Counted from the stretch's first letter, positions 19,945-29,984 are shown. The stretch: DNA of 64,000 nucleotides from Mesorhizobium prunaredense (GCF_900156895.1 NZ_FTPD01000023.1:415010-479009); one strand, 5' to 3'. Program-made: numbers and translations. Notes: generated from the sequence alone by a model not told the origin.

Positions 19945-21126
19945 TCAGTTCATCCGGCTCAGCGCTTCGAAGAAGGCGACCATATCGACATCAAGGGGCT
20001 CATCGACCGGTTCCGGCTGCGACGACATCTTTGCGATGACGACCTCCGCCTTGGGATCGACGTAGAGCCACTGGCCGTGGATGCCGATACCGCAGAAAGC
20101 GCCGCTGGCCGCGCCGGTCTGGTACCATTTGTTGCGGTAGCGGCCTTGCGGGAAGAGGAATGCCATCATGCCACGCTGCCAGGCGTCGGTGTCTCCGCCT
20201 GTGCTGACAGTGTCGCGCACCCAGGCTTCCGGCACGATGCGGCGGCCATTGGCCGTGCCGCCCTGCCGCATCATCTCGCCGACCCGCGCCAGATCGCGCG
20301 GCGTCACCGAAATGCCGCCGGCCGTGCGCGCAGTGCCGGCCATATCGACTGTCACCGAGGCTTCGCTCATTGCGCCAAGCGGCAGCCACAATTTCTCGTG
20401 CATCGACTCGGCGAAGCGCTGGCCGGACGCGCGTTCGAGCAGGATGCCGAGCAGGTCGGAATTGGGCGAGCGGTAGCGGAACGTCCGGCCATGCGGCTCG
20501 CCAAGGCGCTGCAGCGACAGGATGAAGTCGGCCAGGCTTTCCGCGCCGCCGCCCGGATTCCACAGCGTCGCGCGGCGATAGCGGGCAAACGCGCTTTCCG
20601 GATCGAGATAGGCTTCTTCGAAGTCGAGGCTGACGCTCATATCGAGCACATGCCGCACGCTGGCATCGCCATAGGCCGAGCCGGCAGCTTCCGGCAGATA
20701 GCGGGTCACCGGCGCCTGCGGATCGAAAATCCCCTCGCCTTCCAATATGCCGGCCAGAATGGCGGTCAGCGACTTGCTGATCGAGAAGATGATGTGGCGG
20801 GCGCCGAACGCCATATGCGGTGCGAACCAGTCGCCGACGATATTGCCGGCTTTCATGATCGTCAGCGCGTCGGTGTCGGAGCGCGTGAGAAAGGCCGCAA
20901 CAGTCTCCGCGCCGCCGGCCAGCGCGACCTTTTCGCCAAGCAGCCCGTCAAGATCCTGTGCCGGGACCTCACTGCCGCTTGACGCTGCAGCGACGCGTGC
21001 GCTCGGCACCAATTCGCCGACATTCTGGAACGACCACCGGCTGAACGGGCTTTCGCGCCAGTTGCCGAGCAGCACCTTGTTGCGGGCAAAACCATGTCTG
21101 ATCTCGAACGCGGTCCTGCCGTTCAT
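19945..21126 (-). CDS. Serine hydrolase, beta-lactamase/NylB-like fold (paralogue 2)
   Basis: Protein of 393 aa with the penicillin-binding/class C beta-lactamase fold. The nucleophile motif is SISKS (Ser-x-x-Lys) and the Tyr of the second motif is probably in the YRSPNSD segment. No signal peptide, so a cytoplasmic amidase or esterase rather than a beta-lactamase. GAAAGGA precedes the ATG at 21126; an earlier ATG at 21159 would overlap the upstream gene by 8 bp and lacks such a site. It lies 25 bp downstream of a paralogue, so the pair is one transcription unit. Confidence 0.82.
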   Translation of the reverse strand: MNGRTAFEIRHGFARNKVLLGNWRESPFSRWSFQNVGELVPSARVAAASSGSEVPAQDLDGLLGEKVALAGGAETVAAFLTRSDTDALTIMKAGNIVGDWFAPHMAFGARHIIFSISKSLTAILAGILEGEGIFDPQAPVTRYLPEAAGSAYGDASVRHVLDMSVSLDFEEAYLDPESAFARYRRATLWNPGGGAESLADFILSLQRLGEPHGRTFRYRSPNSDLLGILLERASGQRFAESMHEKLWLPLGAMSEASVTVDMAGTARTAGGISVTPRDLARVGEMMRQGGTANGRRIVPEAWVRDTVSTGGDTDAWQRGMMAFLFPQGRYRNKWYQTGAASGAFCGIGIHGQWLYVDPKAEVVIAKMSSQPEPVDEPLDVDMVAFFEALSRMN

Positions 21127-21151
21127 CGCTAGTCCTTTCACGATTTTTGGC

Positions 21152-22348
21152 TTAGCCAAGCGCGGCGCCGATCGCGTGCACGGCTTTCATCGTCGCCACC
21201 GAATAGGCGATGTTGATGAAATCCGGGTAGCTCGAAAGCTTCACCACGACCATTCTCGTGTTCCAGTCGATGTGGATCAGCTGCCCGAACACGCCACGGC
21301 ACATCAGCGCGCGTGAGCGCGGGTCCTCGATCCAGAACTGGTTGCGGTAGCTGCCTTGCGGCAGGCTGGGGCTGAAGTCGGGGCCATGCCTGCCGGTGCG
21401 CGTCGCCTCGATCCAGTCGGCCGGCACCACACCGCCGCCATTGTCGAGGATCAACTGGCCGAAACGGCCATAGTCGCGCAGCGTGGCGTTGAAACCGCCA
21501 TCGGCGATGGCGTAGCCGGCGCTGTCGACGGTGAAGCAGGCGCTCTCATCCGCGCCGAGCTTTTGCCAGAGTTCTTCCGAAACCAGTTGCGCCAGCCGCT
21601 TGCCGGTTACCCGTTCCATGATGAAGGCGAGCACGTCGGTCTCTATCGAACGGTATTCGAAGGCAGCGCCATGCCGCCGGCTTGTCTTCTTGAGCCGCAG
21701 GATCAATTCGAACATATGCGACGGCCACTCGAAGGCCGGGTCGCTGCCCGGCGGCACGGGCTTCCAGCCGCTGGCGACATCGACCTGACCGATATCGGAA
21801 TAGCGGTCGGTGTATTCCTCGGAAAAACGCACGCCGGTCGTCATGTCGAGCACGTGCTGCACGCTGGCGCCGGCCCAGCCGGTAGCTTCCAGCTCCGGCA
21901 AATAGGTCGTCACCGGCAAGGCCGGATCGATCAGGCCGCGCCCGGCGAGTATGCCGAATACCGAGCCTGTGACTGACTTCGCCATCGATTGCGACAAATG
22001 CAGCGTGCGCTCGGTCATGCCGTTGCAATAGCGCTCATAGGCGATCTTGCCGTCCTTGAGTACGAGAAACCCGTCCGTATAGGTTTCGTCCAGCAGCCCG
22101 GCCAGCGTCGTCGGCTGCCCCGTGCTGTCACTCACCGGCAGCGCGTCGAGATCGACCTCGGTCCGCTCGAACCGGCGGCGATGGCCATTGCCGCGCCAGA
22201 CTTCGACGGTCGGCAGGATTTCGCGGATGTGCTGGAACGCCCAGCGATTCCAGGGTCCCCTGTCCCAGTCGAGCTTCGGCGGCACCATCTTGGGCGGCGA
22301 GCCCTGCATGATCGGCGGCACCGGTTCACTGTTGCGATAGGAGGTCAT
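21152..22348 (-). CDS. Serine hydrolase, 6-aminohexanoate-dimer hydrolase (NylB)-like (paralogue 1)
   Basis: Protein of 398 aa, same fold as its downstream neighbour. The nucleophile motif SQSMAKSVTG matches NylB, with the family segments YLPELEATGWAGASVQHVLDM and FEYRSIETDVLAFIMERVTG. NylB-type enzymes hydrolyse linear amides and short esters; a natural substrate here is unknown. No signal peptide. It is encoded on the same strand as a polyamine-type ABC transporter, separated from its binding-protein gene by a perfect palindrome at 22373-22404. Confidence 0.82.
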   Translation of the reverse strand: MTSYRNSEPVPPIMQGSPPKMVPPKLDWDRGPWNRWAFQHIREILPTVEVWRGNGHRRRFERTEVDLDALPVSDSTGQPTTLAGLLDETYTDGFLVLKDGKIAYERYCNGMTERTLHLSQSMAKSVTGSVFGILAGRGLIDPALPVTTYLPELEATGWAGASVQHVLDMTTGVRFSEEYTDRYSDIGQVDVASGWKPVPPGSDPAFEWPSHMFELILRLKKTSRRHGAAFEYRSIETDVLAFIMERVTGKRLAQLVSEELWQKLGADESACFTVDSAGYAIADGGFNATLRDYGRFGQLILDNGGGVVPADWIEATRTGRHGPDFSPSLPQGSYRNQFWIEDPRSRALMCRGVFGQLIHIDWNTRMVVVKLSSYPDFINIAYSVATMKAVHAIGAALG

Positions 22349-22372
22349 GAGATGCGTCCCGGCAATATGAAA

Positions 22373-22404
22373 ACGGACCCGGCGGCGCGCGCCGCCGGGT
22401 CCGT
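22373..22404 (-). terminator. GC-rich palindrome after the binding-protein gene, probable terminator
   Basis: Perfect 32-bp palindrome with arms ACGGACCCGGCGGCGC on both strands, 11 bp past the potF-like stop. On the minus strand it is followed by TTTCAT, a weak T-run, so termination may be partial and allow the hydrolase genes to be transcribed at a lower level. Confidence 0.6.
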
Positions 22405-22415
22405 CAACGATGCGA

Positions 22416-23450
22416 TCACTTCTGCAGTTCGGTCCAGATCCTGGTGTAGAGTGCCTGCACGTCGGGCGCGCAGGTCAGCATGAACGTGCCCTTGTCGGCG
22501 AACTCGGCGGGGATGTTGACCTCCGGCGCCGTTTTCATGTCCTCGGGCATGAAGGCTTCCGATCCCTTGATGCCGTTGGCGTAGCGCGCGAAAGACGAGA
22601 TCATCGCGGCGTTCTCGGGATCCATGACGAAGTTCTGGAACAGCTTGGCGTTTTCGACGTTCTTGGCGTCCTTCAGCACCGCAAGATTGTCCATAAAGAT
22701 TGGATAGCCCTCCTTCGGATAGCCATAGACGAAGTCCTTGTTCTGCAGGCGGGAGCGAAACGACGCGCCGTTCCAGTCGACGCTGGCGGCGAAGTCGCCC
22801 TTGGCGAACTTCTCGACCGTGCCGTAGTCCATGGAGATCCATTTCGGCTTGGCCGCCACCAGCACATCGCGCACCTTCTTCAGCACCTCCTTGTCGCCGG
22901 TGCACGGCTCGCCGCCGACATATCTGATGGCGAGATGCATGACGTCGGCCATTTCGGGAACGACGTTGATCTTGCCGACCAGTTCCGGCGGCGGATCCAA
23001 GAAGATGGCCGAGGTGTTGGGATCGCCCTTGTAGACTGCGGTGTTGACCGTGACGCCAGTCGTGCCCCACTGCCACGGCACGGTGTATTTGCGGCCCGGA
23101 TCGAAGGGAACATCGACCCATTTCGGATCCATGTTCTTGAAGTTCTCCATCTTGTTCGGCTCTGTCTCCAGGAGCAGCCCTTCCTGGATCCAGATCGGCA
23201 CGAAGCTCGCCGAGGGCACCACGACATCGAAGCCGCTGCCACCCTGCCTGATCTTGGCCAGCGCCGTGTCGTTGGAATCGTAGTCGGTGACGGTCACCTT
23301 GACCTTGTATGTCTCTTCGAATTTCTTGACGAGCTCGGGGCTGGTGTAGTTGCCCCAATTGTAGATGTTAAGTTCGCCGTCGGCGCGGGCGAGACCCACC
23401 GAGGCGAACAGCGCGGCGCCGAGTGCCGTCGCAGTCAGTTTCCACTTCAT
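22416..23450 (-). CDS. Spermidine/putrescine-type ABC transporter substrate-binding protein (PotF/PotD-like)
   Basis: Periplasmic binding protein of 344 aa. A clear signal peptide ([20 protein letters not shown], cleavage after ARA) precedes the family start [20 protein letters not shown], and [22 protein letters not shown] follows. AGGAGAG lies upstream of the start. It is the last gene of a four-gene transporter operon (ATPase, two permeases, binding protein), 13 bp after the second permease gene. Polyamines or related cations are the expected ligand; some members of the family bind other amines or opines. Confidence 0.9.
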   Translation of the reverse strand: MKWKLTATALGAALFASVGLARADGELNIYNWGNYTSPELVKKFEETYKVKVTVTDYDSNDTALAKIRQGGSGFDVVVPSASFVPIWIQEGLLLETEPNKMENFKNMDPKWVDVPFDPGRKYTVPWQWGTTGVTVNTAVYKGDPNTSAIFLDPPPELVGKINVVPEMADVMHLAIRYVGGEPCTGDKEVLKKVRDVLVAAKPKWISMDYGTVEKFAKGDFAASVDWNGASFRSRLQNKDFVYGYPKEGYPIFMDNLAVLKDAKNVENAKLFQNFVMDPENAAMISSFARYANGIKGSEAFMPEDMKTAPEVNIPAEFADKGTFMLTCAPDVQALYTRIWTELQK

Positions 23451-23463
23451 CGTATCTCTCCTG

Positions 23464-24279
23464 TCACTCGTGATCCTTTTTCCTGCTGATGAAAAAGAAG
23501 ACGGTGACGATCAATATCGAGATCAGCAGGAACACCGTCGAAATTGCGTTGATTTCCGGTGTGATAAAGCGCCGGAACTGGCCGAGCATGTAGGTCGGCA
23601 ACGTGTCCTGGCCGCCGGACTTGACGAACTCGGTGATGACGACGTCGTCCAGCGAGATGACGAAGGCCAGCATCAGCCCGGCAAGGATGCCTGGCCACAG
23701 CAGCGGAAAGGTGACGCGCCGGAAAGCCTTCCAGGGTGTCGCGTAGAGGTCGGCCGCCGCGGTCTCCAACGACAGGTCCATGCTCTCGAGCCGCGCCCGG
23801 ATCGGCAGATAGGCAAAGGGAATGCAAAAGGCGGTATGCGCCGCCATCAGGTAGCCCAGCCCCGAATAGCCGGTCCAGATCTTGATGCGCGAGAAGAAGA
23901 TCAGCAGCGCCACCGCAGTGACGATCTCCGGCACCATCAGCGGCTGGTTGATGAAGGCGTATTTGAAGCCGAGGCCGGGATAGGGTTTGGTTCGGGTCGT
24001 GGCGAGTGCAGCCATGGTGGCGACGATCGTGGCAATGGTGGCGGCGACCAAAGCGATCTGCAGCGACCGGATGGCGGCATCGACGACCTGGCTGTTGTTC
24101 CAGGCCTGGTAGAACCAGCGCAGCGACACGCCTTCCCAGACCGCGATCGAATTGCCTGAATTGAAGGCATAGACGACAAGCGTGACGATCGGCAGGTACA
24201 GCGCGAAGAAGCAGATCATTGCGATGGTGGTGAAGCCGGTCTGCCGGCGGACATCGAAGCGGCTAGCCATGCGCGCCAT
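23464..24279 (-). CDS. Polyamine-type ABC transporter permease (PotI/PotC-like)
   Basis: Inner-membrane permease of 271 aa with about six membrane helices and the cytoplasmic EAA loop ([19 protein letters not shown]). ATGs at 24279 and 24270 are both possible; both overlap the stop of the preceding permease gene at 24263, so translation is coupled. It pairs with the product of 24263-25183 in the channel. Confidence 0.9.
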   Translation of the reverse strand: MARMASRFDVRRQTGFTTIAMICFFALYLPIVTLVVYAFNSGNSIAVWEGVSLRWFYQAWNNSQVVDAAIRSLQIALVAATIATIVATMAALATTRTKPYPGLGFKYAFINQPLMVPEIVTAVALLIFFSRIKIWTGYSGLGYLMAAHTAFCIPFAYLPIRARLESMDLSLETAAADLYATPWKAFRRVTFPLLWPGILAGLMLAFVISLDDVVITEFVKSGGQDTLPTYMLGQFRRFITPEINAISTVFLLISILIVTVFFFISRKKDHE

Positions 24280-25183
24280 CCCGGCGCCCGACGGAGCGGA
24301 CGTAGAAGAGCAGCGCGACCATCACGATCGCCATCAGGGACAGCGACAGCGCCGAGCCGAGCGGCCAGTTGCGGCCTTGCCCGAACTGCAGCTCGATCAG
24401 ACTGCCGAGCATCATATTCTTCGACCCGCCGAGCACGCGCGGGGTGACATAGGCGCCCAGCGCCGGGATGAAGACAAGGATCGAGCCAGCGATGATGCCG
24501 GGCTTGACCAGCGGGATGATGACCCGCCTCAGCACCTGGAAGCGGTTGGCATAGAGGTCGTAACCCGCCTCGACCAGCCGGAAGTCGATCTTTTCCATGC
24601 TGGCATAGAGCGGCAGCACCATCAGCGGCAGATAGACATAGGTCATGCCGACCATCAGCGCGAAATCGGTGAACATCATCTGGATCGGCTGGCTGATGAT
24701 GCCGAGCTTGATCAGCACCGTGTTGACGAGGCCCTCATTGCGGATCACCTCCTGGATGGCGAAGGTGCGGATCAAGAGATTGGTCCAGAACGGGATGGTG
24801 ATCAGGAACAGCCAGATGTCGCGCTGGCGCGCCGGCCGTGTGGCGATGAAATAGGCGGTCGGGAAGCCAAACAGCAGCGTCAGGATCGTTGTCAAAAACG
24901 ACAGCTTGGCCGAGCGCCAGAAGATCGACAGATGCGCATCGGCGAAGGCCAGAGTGTCGTCGAAGATGTCGCGCTGCATCAGCACCGACAGCCAGCCGTC
25001 GGTCGAGAATTTCCACACCACGCCGCCATAGGGCCCCGGCGTCAGGAATGAGTAGATCACGACGATCAGCAGCGGGCCGGTCGCCGCGAGAAAGATGATG
25101 ATCAGTGCCGGCGCCGACAGCAGCCAGCGATCGCGGATCTCTCGGCGCTCGGCTTCCTCCGCGACCTGTTCCGCGCTCGCCAT
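24263..25183 (-). CDS. Polyamine-type ABC transporter permease (PotH/PotB-like)
   Basis: Inner-membrane permease of 306 aa with an N-terminal cytoplasmic segment, six predicted helices and the EAA loop LVEAGYDLYANRFQVLRRVI. The ATG at 25183 shares one base with the TGA of the ATPase gene (TGATG), the usual coupling. The longer reading from a TTG three bases upstream is unnecessary. Confidence 0.9.
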   Translation of the reverse strand: MASAEQVAEEAERREIRDRWLLSAPALIIIFLAATGPLLIVVIYSFLTPGPYGGVVWKFSTDGWLSVLMQRDIFDDTLAFADAHLSIFWRSAKLSFLTTILTLLFGFPTAYFIATRPARQRDIWLFLITIPFWTNLLIRTFAIQEVIRNEGLVNTVLIKLGIISQPIQMMFTDFALMVGMTYVYLPLMVLPLYASMEKIDFRLVEAGYDLYANRFQVLRRVIIPLVKPGIIAGSILVFIPALGAYVTPRVLGGSKNMMLGSLIELQFGQGRNWPLGSALSLSLMAIVMVALLFYVRSVGRRDGAHG

Positions 25184-26277
25184 CAATCCCTCAGCACTTG
25201 CGCGGCGTCGTTGCCGATCGAAATGCCGACCTTGTCGCCCCGCTCGAAACCGCAGCCGGCGCTGCGCGTGTTCTGCTGGCGCACTGTGAAGCTCTCGCTG
25301 CTGTCCAGGCGAACATGGATGTGGGTGTCGGTGCCGAAATAGACGATGTTTTCGACCGTGCCCGACAGGTCGCCCTTGCCGCTGGTCAGCTTGGCATGTT
25401 CGGGCCTGACCACCACGGTGGCATTGTCCTTCGGCTGGAAGCCCTCAGCCACGGTCGCGTCGATCGTCGCGCCGGATTTGAGCGTTGCCCGTGCCTTGCC
25501 GTTGCCCATGCCTGATATGGCCGCCGTCAGGAAATTGGTTTCGCCGATAAAGTCGGCGACGAAGCGCTCCGCCGGCTTGTCATAGATATCCCAGGGCGTG
25601 CCGACCTGCAGGATCTTGCCCGACGACATCACCGCGATCCGGTCGGACATGGTCAGCGCTTCTTCCTGGTCGTGGGTGACGAAGATGAAGGTGATGCCGG
25701 TCTCGTGTTGAAGCCGCTTCAGCTCGATCTGCATCTCCTTGCGCAGCTTGAAGTCGAGCGCCGACAGCGGTTCGTCGAGCAGCAGCACTTTCGGCTGCGG
25801 CGCCAGGGCGCGCGCCAGCGCCACGCGCTGCTGCTGGCCGCCGGAAATCTGGCTGGTGCGGCGGTTGCTCAGCGCCTCCATCTTGACCAGCTTCAGCATC
25901 TCGGCGACCCGCGCCTTGACTTCGGTCTTGGGCTTGCCGAGCATTTCGAGGCCGAAGCCGATGTTCTCGGCCACCGTCATGTGCGGGAACAGCGCATAGT
26001 TCTGGAACACGGTGTTGACCGGCCGCCTGAACGGCGGCAGCGGCGCGATGTCCTGGCCATGCAGCAGAATCTCGCCGGCGCTCGGGAAATCGAAGCCGGC
26101 GATCAGCCGCAAAAGCGTCGTCTTCCCGCAGCCGGACGGACCAAGCAGCGTGAAGAACTCATTTTCGCGGATCGACACCGAAACCGTGTCGAGGGCGGCG
26201 ACCTGTGACTCCCCGCTACCGAAGACCTTGCGGACACCACGAACTTCAATTGCACTTCTACCCGGTTGTTCCGGCAC
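25183..26277 (-). CDS. Polyamine-type ABC transporter ATPase (PotG/PotA-like)
   Basis: ATPase of 364 aa, first gene of the transporter operon. Walker [11 protein letters not shown]-loop QNYALFPHM, signature SGGQQQR, Walker [12 protein letters not shown], switch [10 protein letters not shown], then a C-terminal TOBE regulatory domain (about 280-364). The start codon is GTG. No regulator is encoded beside the operon. Confidence 0.92.
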   Translation of the reverse strand: MPEQPGRSAIEVRGVRKVFGSGESQVAALDTVSVSIRENEFFTLLGPSGCGKTTLLRLIAGFDFPSAGEILLHGQDIAPLPPFRRPVNTVFQNYALFPHMTVAENIGFGLEMLGKPKTEVKARVAEMLKLVKMEALSNRRTSQISGGQQQRVALARALAPQPKVLLLDEPLSALDFKLRKEMQIELKRLQHETGITFIFVTHDQEEALTMSDRIAVMSSGKILQVGTPWDIYDKPAERFVADFIGETNFLTAAISGMGNGKARATLKSGATIDATVAEGFQPKDNATVVVRPEHAKLTSGKGDLSGTVENIVYFGTDTHIHVRLDSSESFTVRQQNTRSAGCGFERGDKVGISIGNDAAQVLRD

Positions 26278-26403
26278 GATTACCCCATTCTTGTGTCCGC
26301 TCTTCTGGCGGATCCAGTTCCCACTCGATTGTCAGCACACGGCGCATGGCTTGGCAAGCGCACATCTGAAATGTCGATCCAGAACCCAATTCCCGTGCCA
26401 CCG

Positions 26404-28071
26404 TCAGGCCTGGTAGGTGATCTTGCCGCCGCAGATCGTCGTCACCGGCCGCACCGTATGCAGCGCTTCCGGCGCGGTCGCCTCGATGTCGCCTGAGAGC
26501 ACCACGAGATCGGCCATAAAGCCTGGCTTGAGGCGGCCCTTGCGATGCTCCATGAACTCGGCATAGGCGCCTTCCACCGTGTAGCCCGCTAGCGATTCAT
26601 GCAGCGAGAAGCTCTGGTCGGGATCGCTGTCTGCCCATGGTTTGCGCAGCACAGCCGCCTGAATGCCCAGGATCGGATCGATCGGCGACACCGGCCAGTC
26701 GGAGGCGAAGACGACGCGCGCACCAGCATTCTTCAGTGTCCGCCATGCATAGCTCAGCGGCCAGCGAGCAGGCCCGATGCGCGACACCGTTGGTTCCAGC
26801 GGCAAGCCCATGCTGCCCGGCGGATGCGGCGGCTGCATCGAGGCAATGACACCAAGCTCTGCGAAGCGCGATGTGTCCGCCGTGGTGACCACCTCGATAT
26901 GCTCGACCCGGTGCCGGCTGTCGCGCTTGCCGTTTTGTTTCTGTGCAGCCTCGTAACCGTCGAGCACGGCGCGCACGGCGCCGTCGCCGATCGAGTGCAC
27001 CGCCATCTGCAGCCCGCGCCTGTCGACGGCCACTGCAAGGTCGATGAATTGCTGCGGCGTGAACAGCGGCTCGCCAACCCAATCCGGACGGTCGGCATAG
27101 GGCTCGACCATCACCGCCGTCCATGAATCGAGCACCCCGTCGTAAAACACCTTGACCATGCCCGACGAAAGCCATTCGCCCGCGTAGCGCTCAGCCATAT
27201 CAGAGGCTTTGTCGAGCATGTCGAGCGTCATGAAATTCTTGTAGTGGAACGGCACCTGCACCCGGCACAGCAAGTCGCCCTCGGCCTCGATCTCGGACAG
27301 GAGTTCAAGCTGGTGCAGATTGCCGTCCATGTTCTGGATCGAGGTGATGCCGTGCCTGGCGCACCATTCCAGACCGCGGCGCATGATCGCCCGGTCGGAG
27401 GCCTGCTCCACCGGCGTCGGCTTCGGGTCCGGCTCGCCGCCGGTGGCCAGGCCGAGCCGCACACGCTCCTCGCCGGCCAGCGCGATCAGCGGCCCAAAGG
27501 CCTCGCCCTCGCGCAATTCGCCACCGGCCAGCCCGTCGTCGCCCATGACGATCTCGTTGCCGGGACCAAGCCGCTTGCCTCTCAGCAGGCCGGCCAGTTC
27601 CAACGCCTTGGTGTTCGCCCACATTGTGTGGTGGTCGGGCGCCGCCATGACGAAGGGCCGGTCCGGCAGGATGCGGTCGAGGTGATGGCGGCTGACCCGC
27701 TCCGTCGAAGACAGGATGGTATAGTCGGCGCCTTGCGCCTGCAGGACGGATAGATCCGGCCGCTTTGCGGCATAGTTGCGCACAACATCGCAAAGCGCAT
27801 CGAAACCGTGGACGCCCATCAGCTGGAGGTGATCGAGTTCGGCCGCGCCGGCGAAAAGATGCATATGCGCTTCGATGAAGCCGGGGACGACGGAGCCGCG
27901 CTCGGCGTCGATGACGCGCGTGCCGGGTCCCTTGTGTTCCAGCACGGTCGCGCGATCTGCGATCGCAATGATTTCGCCGCCCCTGATCGCTATGGCTTCG
28001 GCGCGGGGAGTATCGGGATCCATCGTCAATATGCTGGCGTTCTCGACGATCAGATCGGCCGATGGCGGCAT
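26404..28071 (-). CDS. Amidohydrolase, YtcJ-like family
   Basis: Metal-dependent hydrolase of 555 aa. The HxH metal motif is in VVPGFIEAHMHLFAGA, later ligands in MAVHSIGDGAVRAVLDGYE and RHRVEHIEVV, and the catalytic Asp in VFASDWPVSPIDPI. YtcJ/NfdA-type enzymes hydrolyse N-substituted amides such as N-formyl or N-acyl amines; the exact substrate is unknown. GGGAGAAAATT precedes the start. It lies upstream of the polyamine transporter operon on the same strand and is divergent from an acetylpolyamine amidohydrolase gene, so a role in using acylated amines is plausible. Confidence 0.85.
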   Translation of the reverse strand: MPPSADLIVENASILTMDPDTPRAEAIAIRGGEIIAIADRATVLEHKGPGTRVIDAERGSVVPGFIEAHMHLFAGAAELDHLQLMGVHGFDALCDVVRNYAAKRPDLSVLQAQGADYTILSSTERVSRHHLDRILPDRPFVMAAPDHHTMWANTKALELAGLLRGKRLGPGNEIVMGDDGLAGGELREGEAFGPLIALAGEERVRLGLATGGEPDPKPTPVEQASDRAIMRRGLEWCARHGITSIQNMDGNLHQLELLSEIEAEGDLLCRVQVPFHYKNFMTLDMLDKASDMAERYAGEWLSSGMVKVFYDGVLDSWTAVMVEPYADRPDWVGEPLFTPQQFIDLAVAVDRRGLQMAVHSIGDGAVRAVLDGYEAAQKQNGKRDSRHRVEHIEVVTTADTSRFAELGVIASMQPPHPPGSMGLPLEPTVSRIGPARWPLSYAWRTLKNAGARVVFASDWPVSPIDPILGIQAAVLRKPWADSDPDQSFSLHESLAGYTVEGAYAEFMEHRKGRLKPGFMADLVVLSGDIEATAPEALHTVRPVTTICGGKITYQA

Positions 28072-28239
28072 AATTTTCTCCCGTTTGAGCTTAGGCTAAC
28101 AGAGTCTTGGCGTCTGGCAAGCCGCCGCCACCACTCACAACAACGATCCGGGAAGCCCCTTGGCGGGGCTGAAACTCTCTGCCACAAAGCAATTCGTCAA
28201 TGACGGATACGCAACCCGAAGAGCGAGCCGGCCGCCAAA

Positions 28240-29271
28240 ATGAAGACTGTCTTCTCGCCTCTTCACGCCGGTCATGCCGGCAATTTCGAACTCATTTCGG
28301 GCGCCATCGTGCCGGCCTTCGAGAAGCCCTCGCGCGCCGAGTTCATCAAGGCGAGGGTGGAGAGCGAAAAGCTCGGCCCGGTGTTGCCGCCCGAGAGTCA
28401 TGACCTCGCTGCCGCCAAGCAGGTGCATGCCAGCGACTACATCGATTTCCTGCCGACCGTATGGCCGCTCTGGGAAGCGTCGGGCCGGACCGGCTCGGCC
28501 CTCCCCTTCACCTGGCCGACGCGCGGCCTGCGCGGCGATGTGCGCCCCCAAACCATCGATGCGCTGCTTGGCTTTTACTCCTTCGACGGCGGCGCTGGCT
28601 TCGTCAAAGGCACCTGGGAGGCGATCAAGTCGTCCTATGATGTGGCGCTGACCGCAGCCGCCCTGGTCAAAGGCGGCGAGATATCAGCCTTCGCGCTCTG
28701 CCGCCCGCCCGGCCATCATGCCGGCGCTGCGTTCATGGGCGGCTATTGCTACATCAACAACGCCGCGGTTGCCGCGCAATGGTTTTGCGACCAGGGCGCC
28801 AGGCGTGTCTCGATCCTGGATGTCGATTACCATCACGGCAACGGCACGCAGGAGATCTTTTACAGCCGCGGCGACGTGCAGGTGCTGAACCTGCATGGCG
28901 ACCCGATGACCGAATATCCGTTCTTCCTCGGCCATGCCGACGAGCGCGGCGCCGGCGCCGGCGAAGGCTTCAATGTCAACTACCCCATGCCGTTCGACAC
29001 CGCATGGGATGTCTGGAATGCTTCACTGGAGGACGCCTGCGAGAAACTTGCAGCTTACGCTCCCGAGGTCGTTGTCGTCTCGCTCGGCGTCGACACGTTC
29101 GAGAAGGACCCGATCAGCAAGTTCAAGCTGAAAAGCGCCGACTATCCCAAGATTGGCCGTCGCATCGCCAAGCTCGGCCTGCCGACGCTGTTCGTCATGG
29201 AAGGCGGCTATGCCGTCGAGGAAATCGGCATCAATGCCGTCGGCGTGCTGACCGGATTCGAAGATCGGTAA
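28240..29271 (+). CDS. Acetylpolyamine amidohydrolase (class II histone deacetylase family)
   Basis: Zinc amidohydrolase of 343 aa that removes acetyl groups from acetylated polyamines. It follows the family's sequence closely: CRPPGHHAG (His159-His160), zinc ligands in LDVDYHHGNGTQ (Asp194/His198 region), a later Asp in SLGVDTFEKDPISKFKL, and the C-terminal VMEGGYAVEEIGINAVGVL. The N-terminal loop that narrows the active site in acetylpolyamine enzymes (FEKPSRAEFI...) is present, favouring polyamines over histone-like substrates. Divergent from the YtcJ-like gene and next to a Pot-type transporter. Confidence 0.9.
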   Translation: MKTVFSPLHAGHAGNFELISGAIVPAFEKPSRAEFIKARVESEKLGPVLPPESHDLAAAKQVHASDYIDFLPTVWPLWEASGRTGSALPFTWPTRGLRGDVRPQTIDALLGFYSFDGGAGFVKGTWEAIKSSYDVALTAAALVKGGEISAFALCRPPGHHAGAAFMGGYCYINNAAVAAQWFCDQGARRVSILDVDYHHGNGTQEIFYSRGDVQVLNLHGDPMTEYPFFLGHADERGAGAGEGFNVNYPMPFDTAWDVWNASLEDACEKLAAYAPEVVVVSLGVDTFEKDPISKFKLKSADYPKIGRRIAKLGLPTLFVMEGGYAVEEIGINAVGVLTGFEDR

Positions 29272-29314
29272 TGCATGTCGCCCAAAGGGCTGCCCCGGGC
29301 GTTCGACCCGAGAG
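29272..29314. repeat. Palindromic repeat family A, half copy
   Basis: Left half only: TGCATGTCGCCCAAAGGG followed by a GCCCCGGGCG/CGACCCGAG arm, directly after the amidohydrolase stop. The right arm with CGGTTTTGGGATAACGAC is missing. Confidence 0.6.
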
Positions 29315-29413
29315 AGCTTAGCTACGCCCCTTGGCCGCCGGTCGTCTGGAGCGCGCTTTCCCGGGCCCTCTCATTTCGACAAGCCTGGTTGGCGGGAAAG
29401 AGTGGATCGATCG

Positions 29414-29962
29414 TCATTGTCTGCTCTCCGGCGCGTAATGGAGGATGACAACACCTGACTTGAGCGTCGTCGTCTCGAGATGCTTCAGGGGTATCCGGTT
29501 CGGGCCACCCTTGAAGAGCGGCGTGCCTTTCCCGAGGATGACGGGGTTGATCCCGAGGTGATACTCGTCGATCAGGCCGTGCTCCATCAGGGTCGCCGTG
29601 AGGTTGGCGCTGCCGAACACGAAGATGTCTCCGCCGTCCCTGGTCTTCAGCTTGGCGACCTCTTCCGCGACATTGCCGTAGAAGAGCTTCGTGTTGTTCC
29701 AGTCGGCGCTTTTCAGCGTGCGCGAGAAGACCACCTTCTCGATCTTGTTCATGAAATCCGCGATCCAGCCTTGCTCGGACGGCCAATAGGCCGCCATGAG
29801 CTCGTAGGTCACGCGGCCGAAGATCAGCGTGTCGGCCTTTTCCTGGGTCTCACGAATGTAGTTCTCGAGTTCTTCTTCGAAGACGAACCAGCTGATGTCC
29901 CTGTCCGGACCTTCGAAGAAGCCGTCGACACTCACCATGTCCCATATGATCAGTTTTCTCAT
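29414..29962 (-). CDS. Dihydrofolate reductase family protein (RibD C-terminal domain)
   Basis: Protein of 182 aa with the RibD_C/DHFR-like fold: MRKLIIWDMVSVDGFFEGP at the start, DTLIFGRVTYELMAAYWP, and FVFGSANLTATLMEHGLIDEYHLGINPVILGKG at the core (quoted here in parts). Stand-alone members are NADPH-dependent reductases of unknown substrate. GAGGACGG lies upstream. A decayed second gene of the same family abuts it upstream on the same strand, followed by SRPBCC and ArsR genes, a frequent grouping in Actinobacteria and Rhizobiales. Confidence 0.85.
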   Translation of the reverse strand: MRKLIIWDMVSVDGFFEGPDRDISWFVFEEELENYIRETQEKADTLIFGRVTYELMAAYWPSEQGWIADFMNKIEKVVFSRTLKSADWNNTKLFYGNVAEEVAKLKTRDGGDIFVFGSANLTATLMEHGLIDEYHLGINPVILGKGTPLFKGGPNRIPLKHLETTTLKSGVVILHYAPESRQ

Positions 29963-29984
29963 AGAACCGTCCTCTTCGTGTATC

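Noticed and set aside
19945-22348. Beta-lactamase (antibiotic resistance) genes
   Set aside because: The Ser-x-x-Lys motif is present but there is no signal peptide and the sequence matches NylB-type amidases or esterases.
28240-29271. Histone deacetylase reading as a chromatin-type enzyme
   Set aside because: Sequence follows bacterial acetylpolyamine amidohydrolases and the neighbours are polyamine-related.
29322-29417. 31-codon minus-strand frame (MTIDPLFPANQACRNER) with a GGAG upstream
   Set aside because: No family similarity, partly overlaps the end region of the RibD_C gene and a repeat; could be chance.
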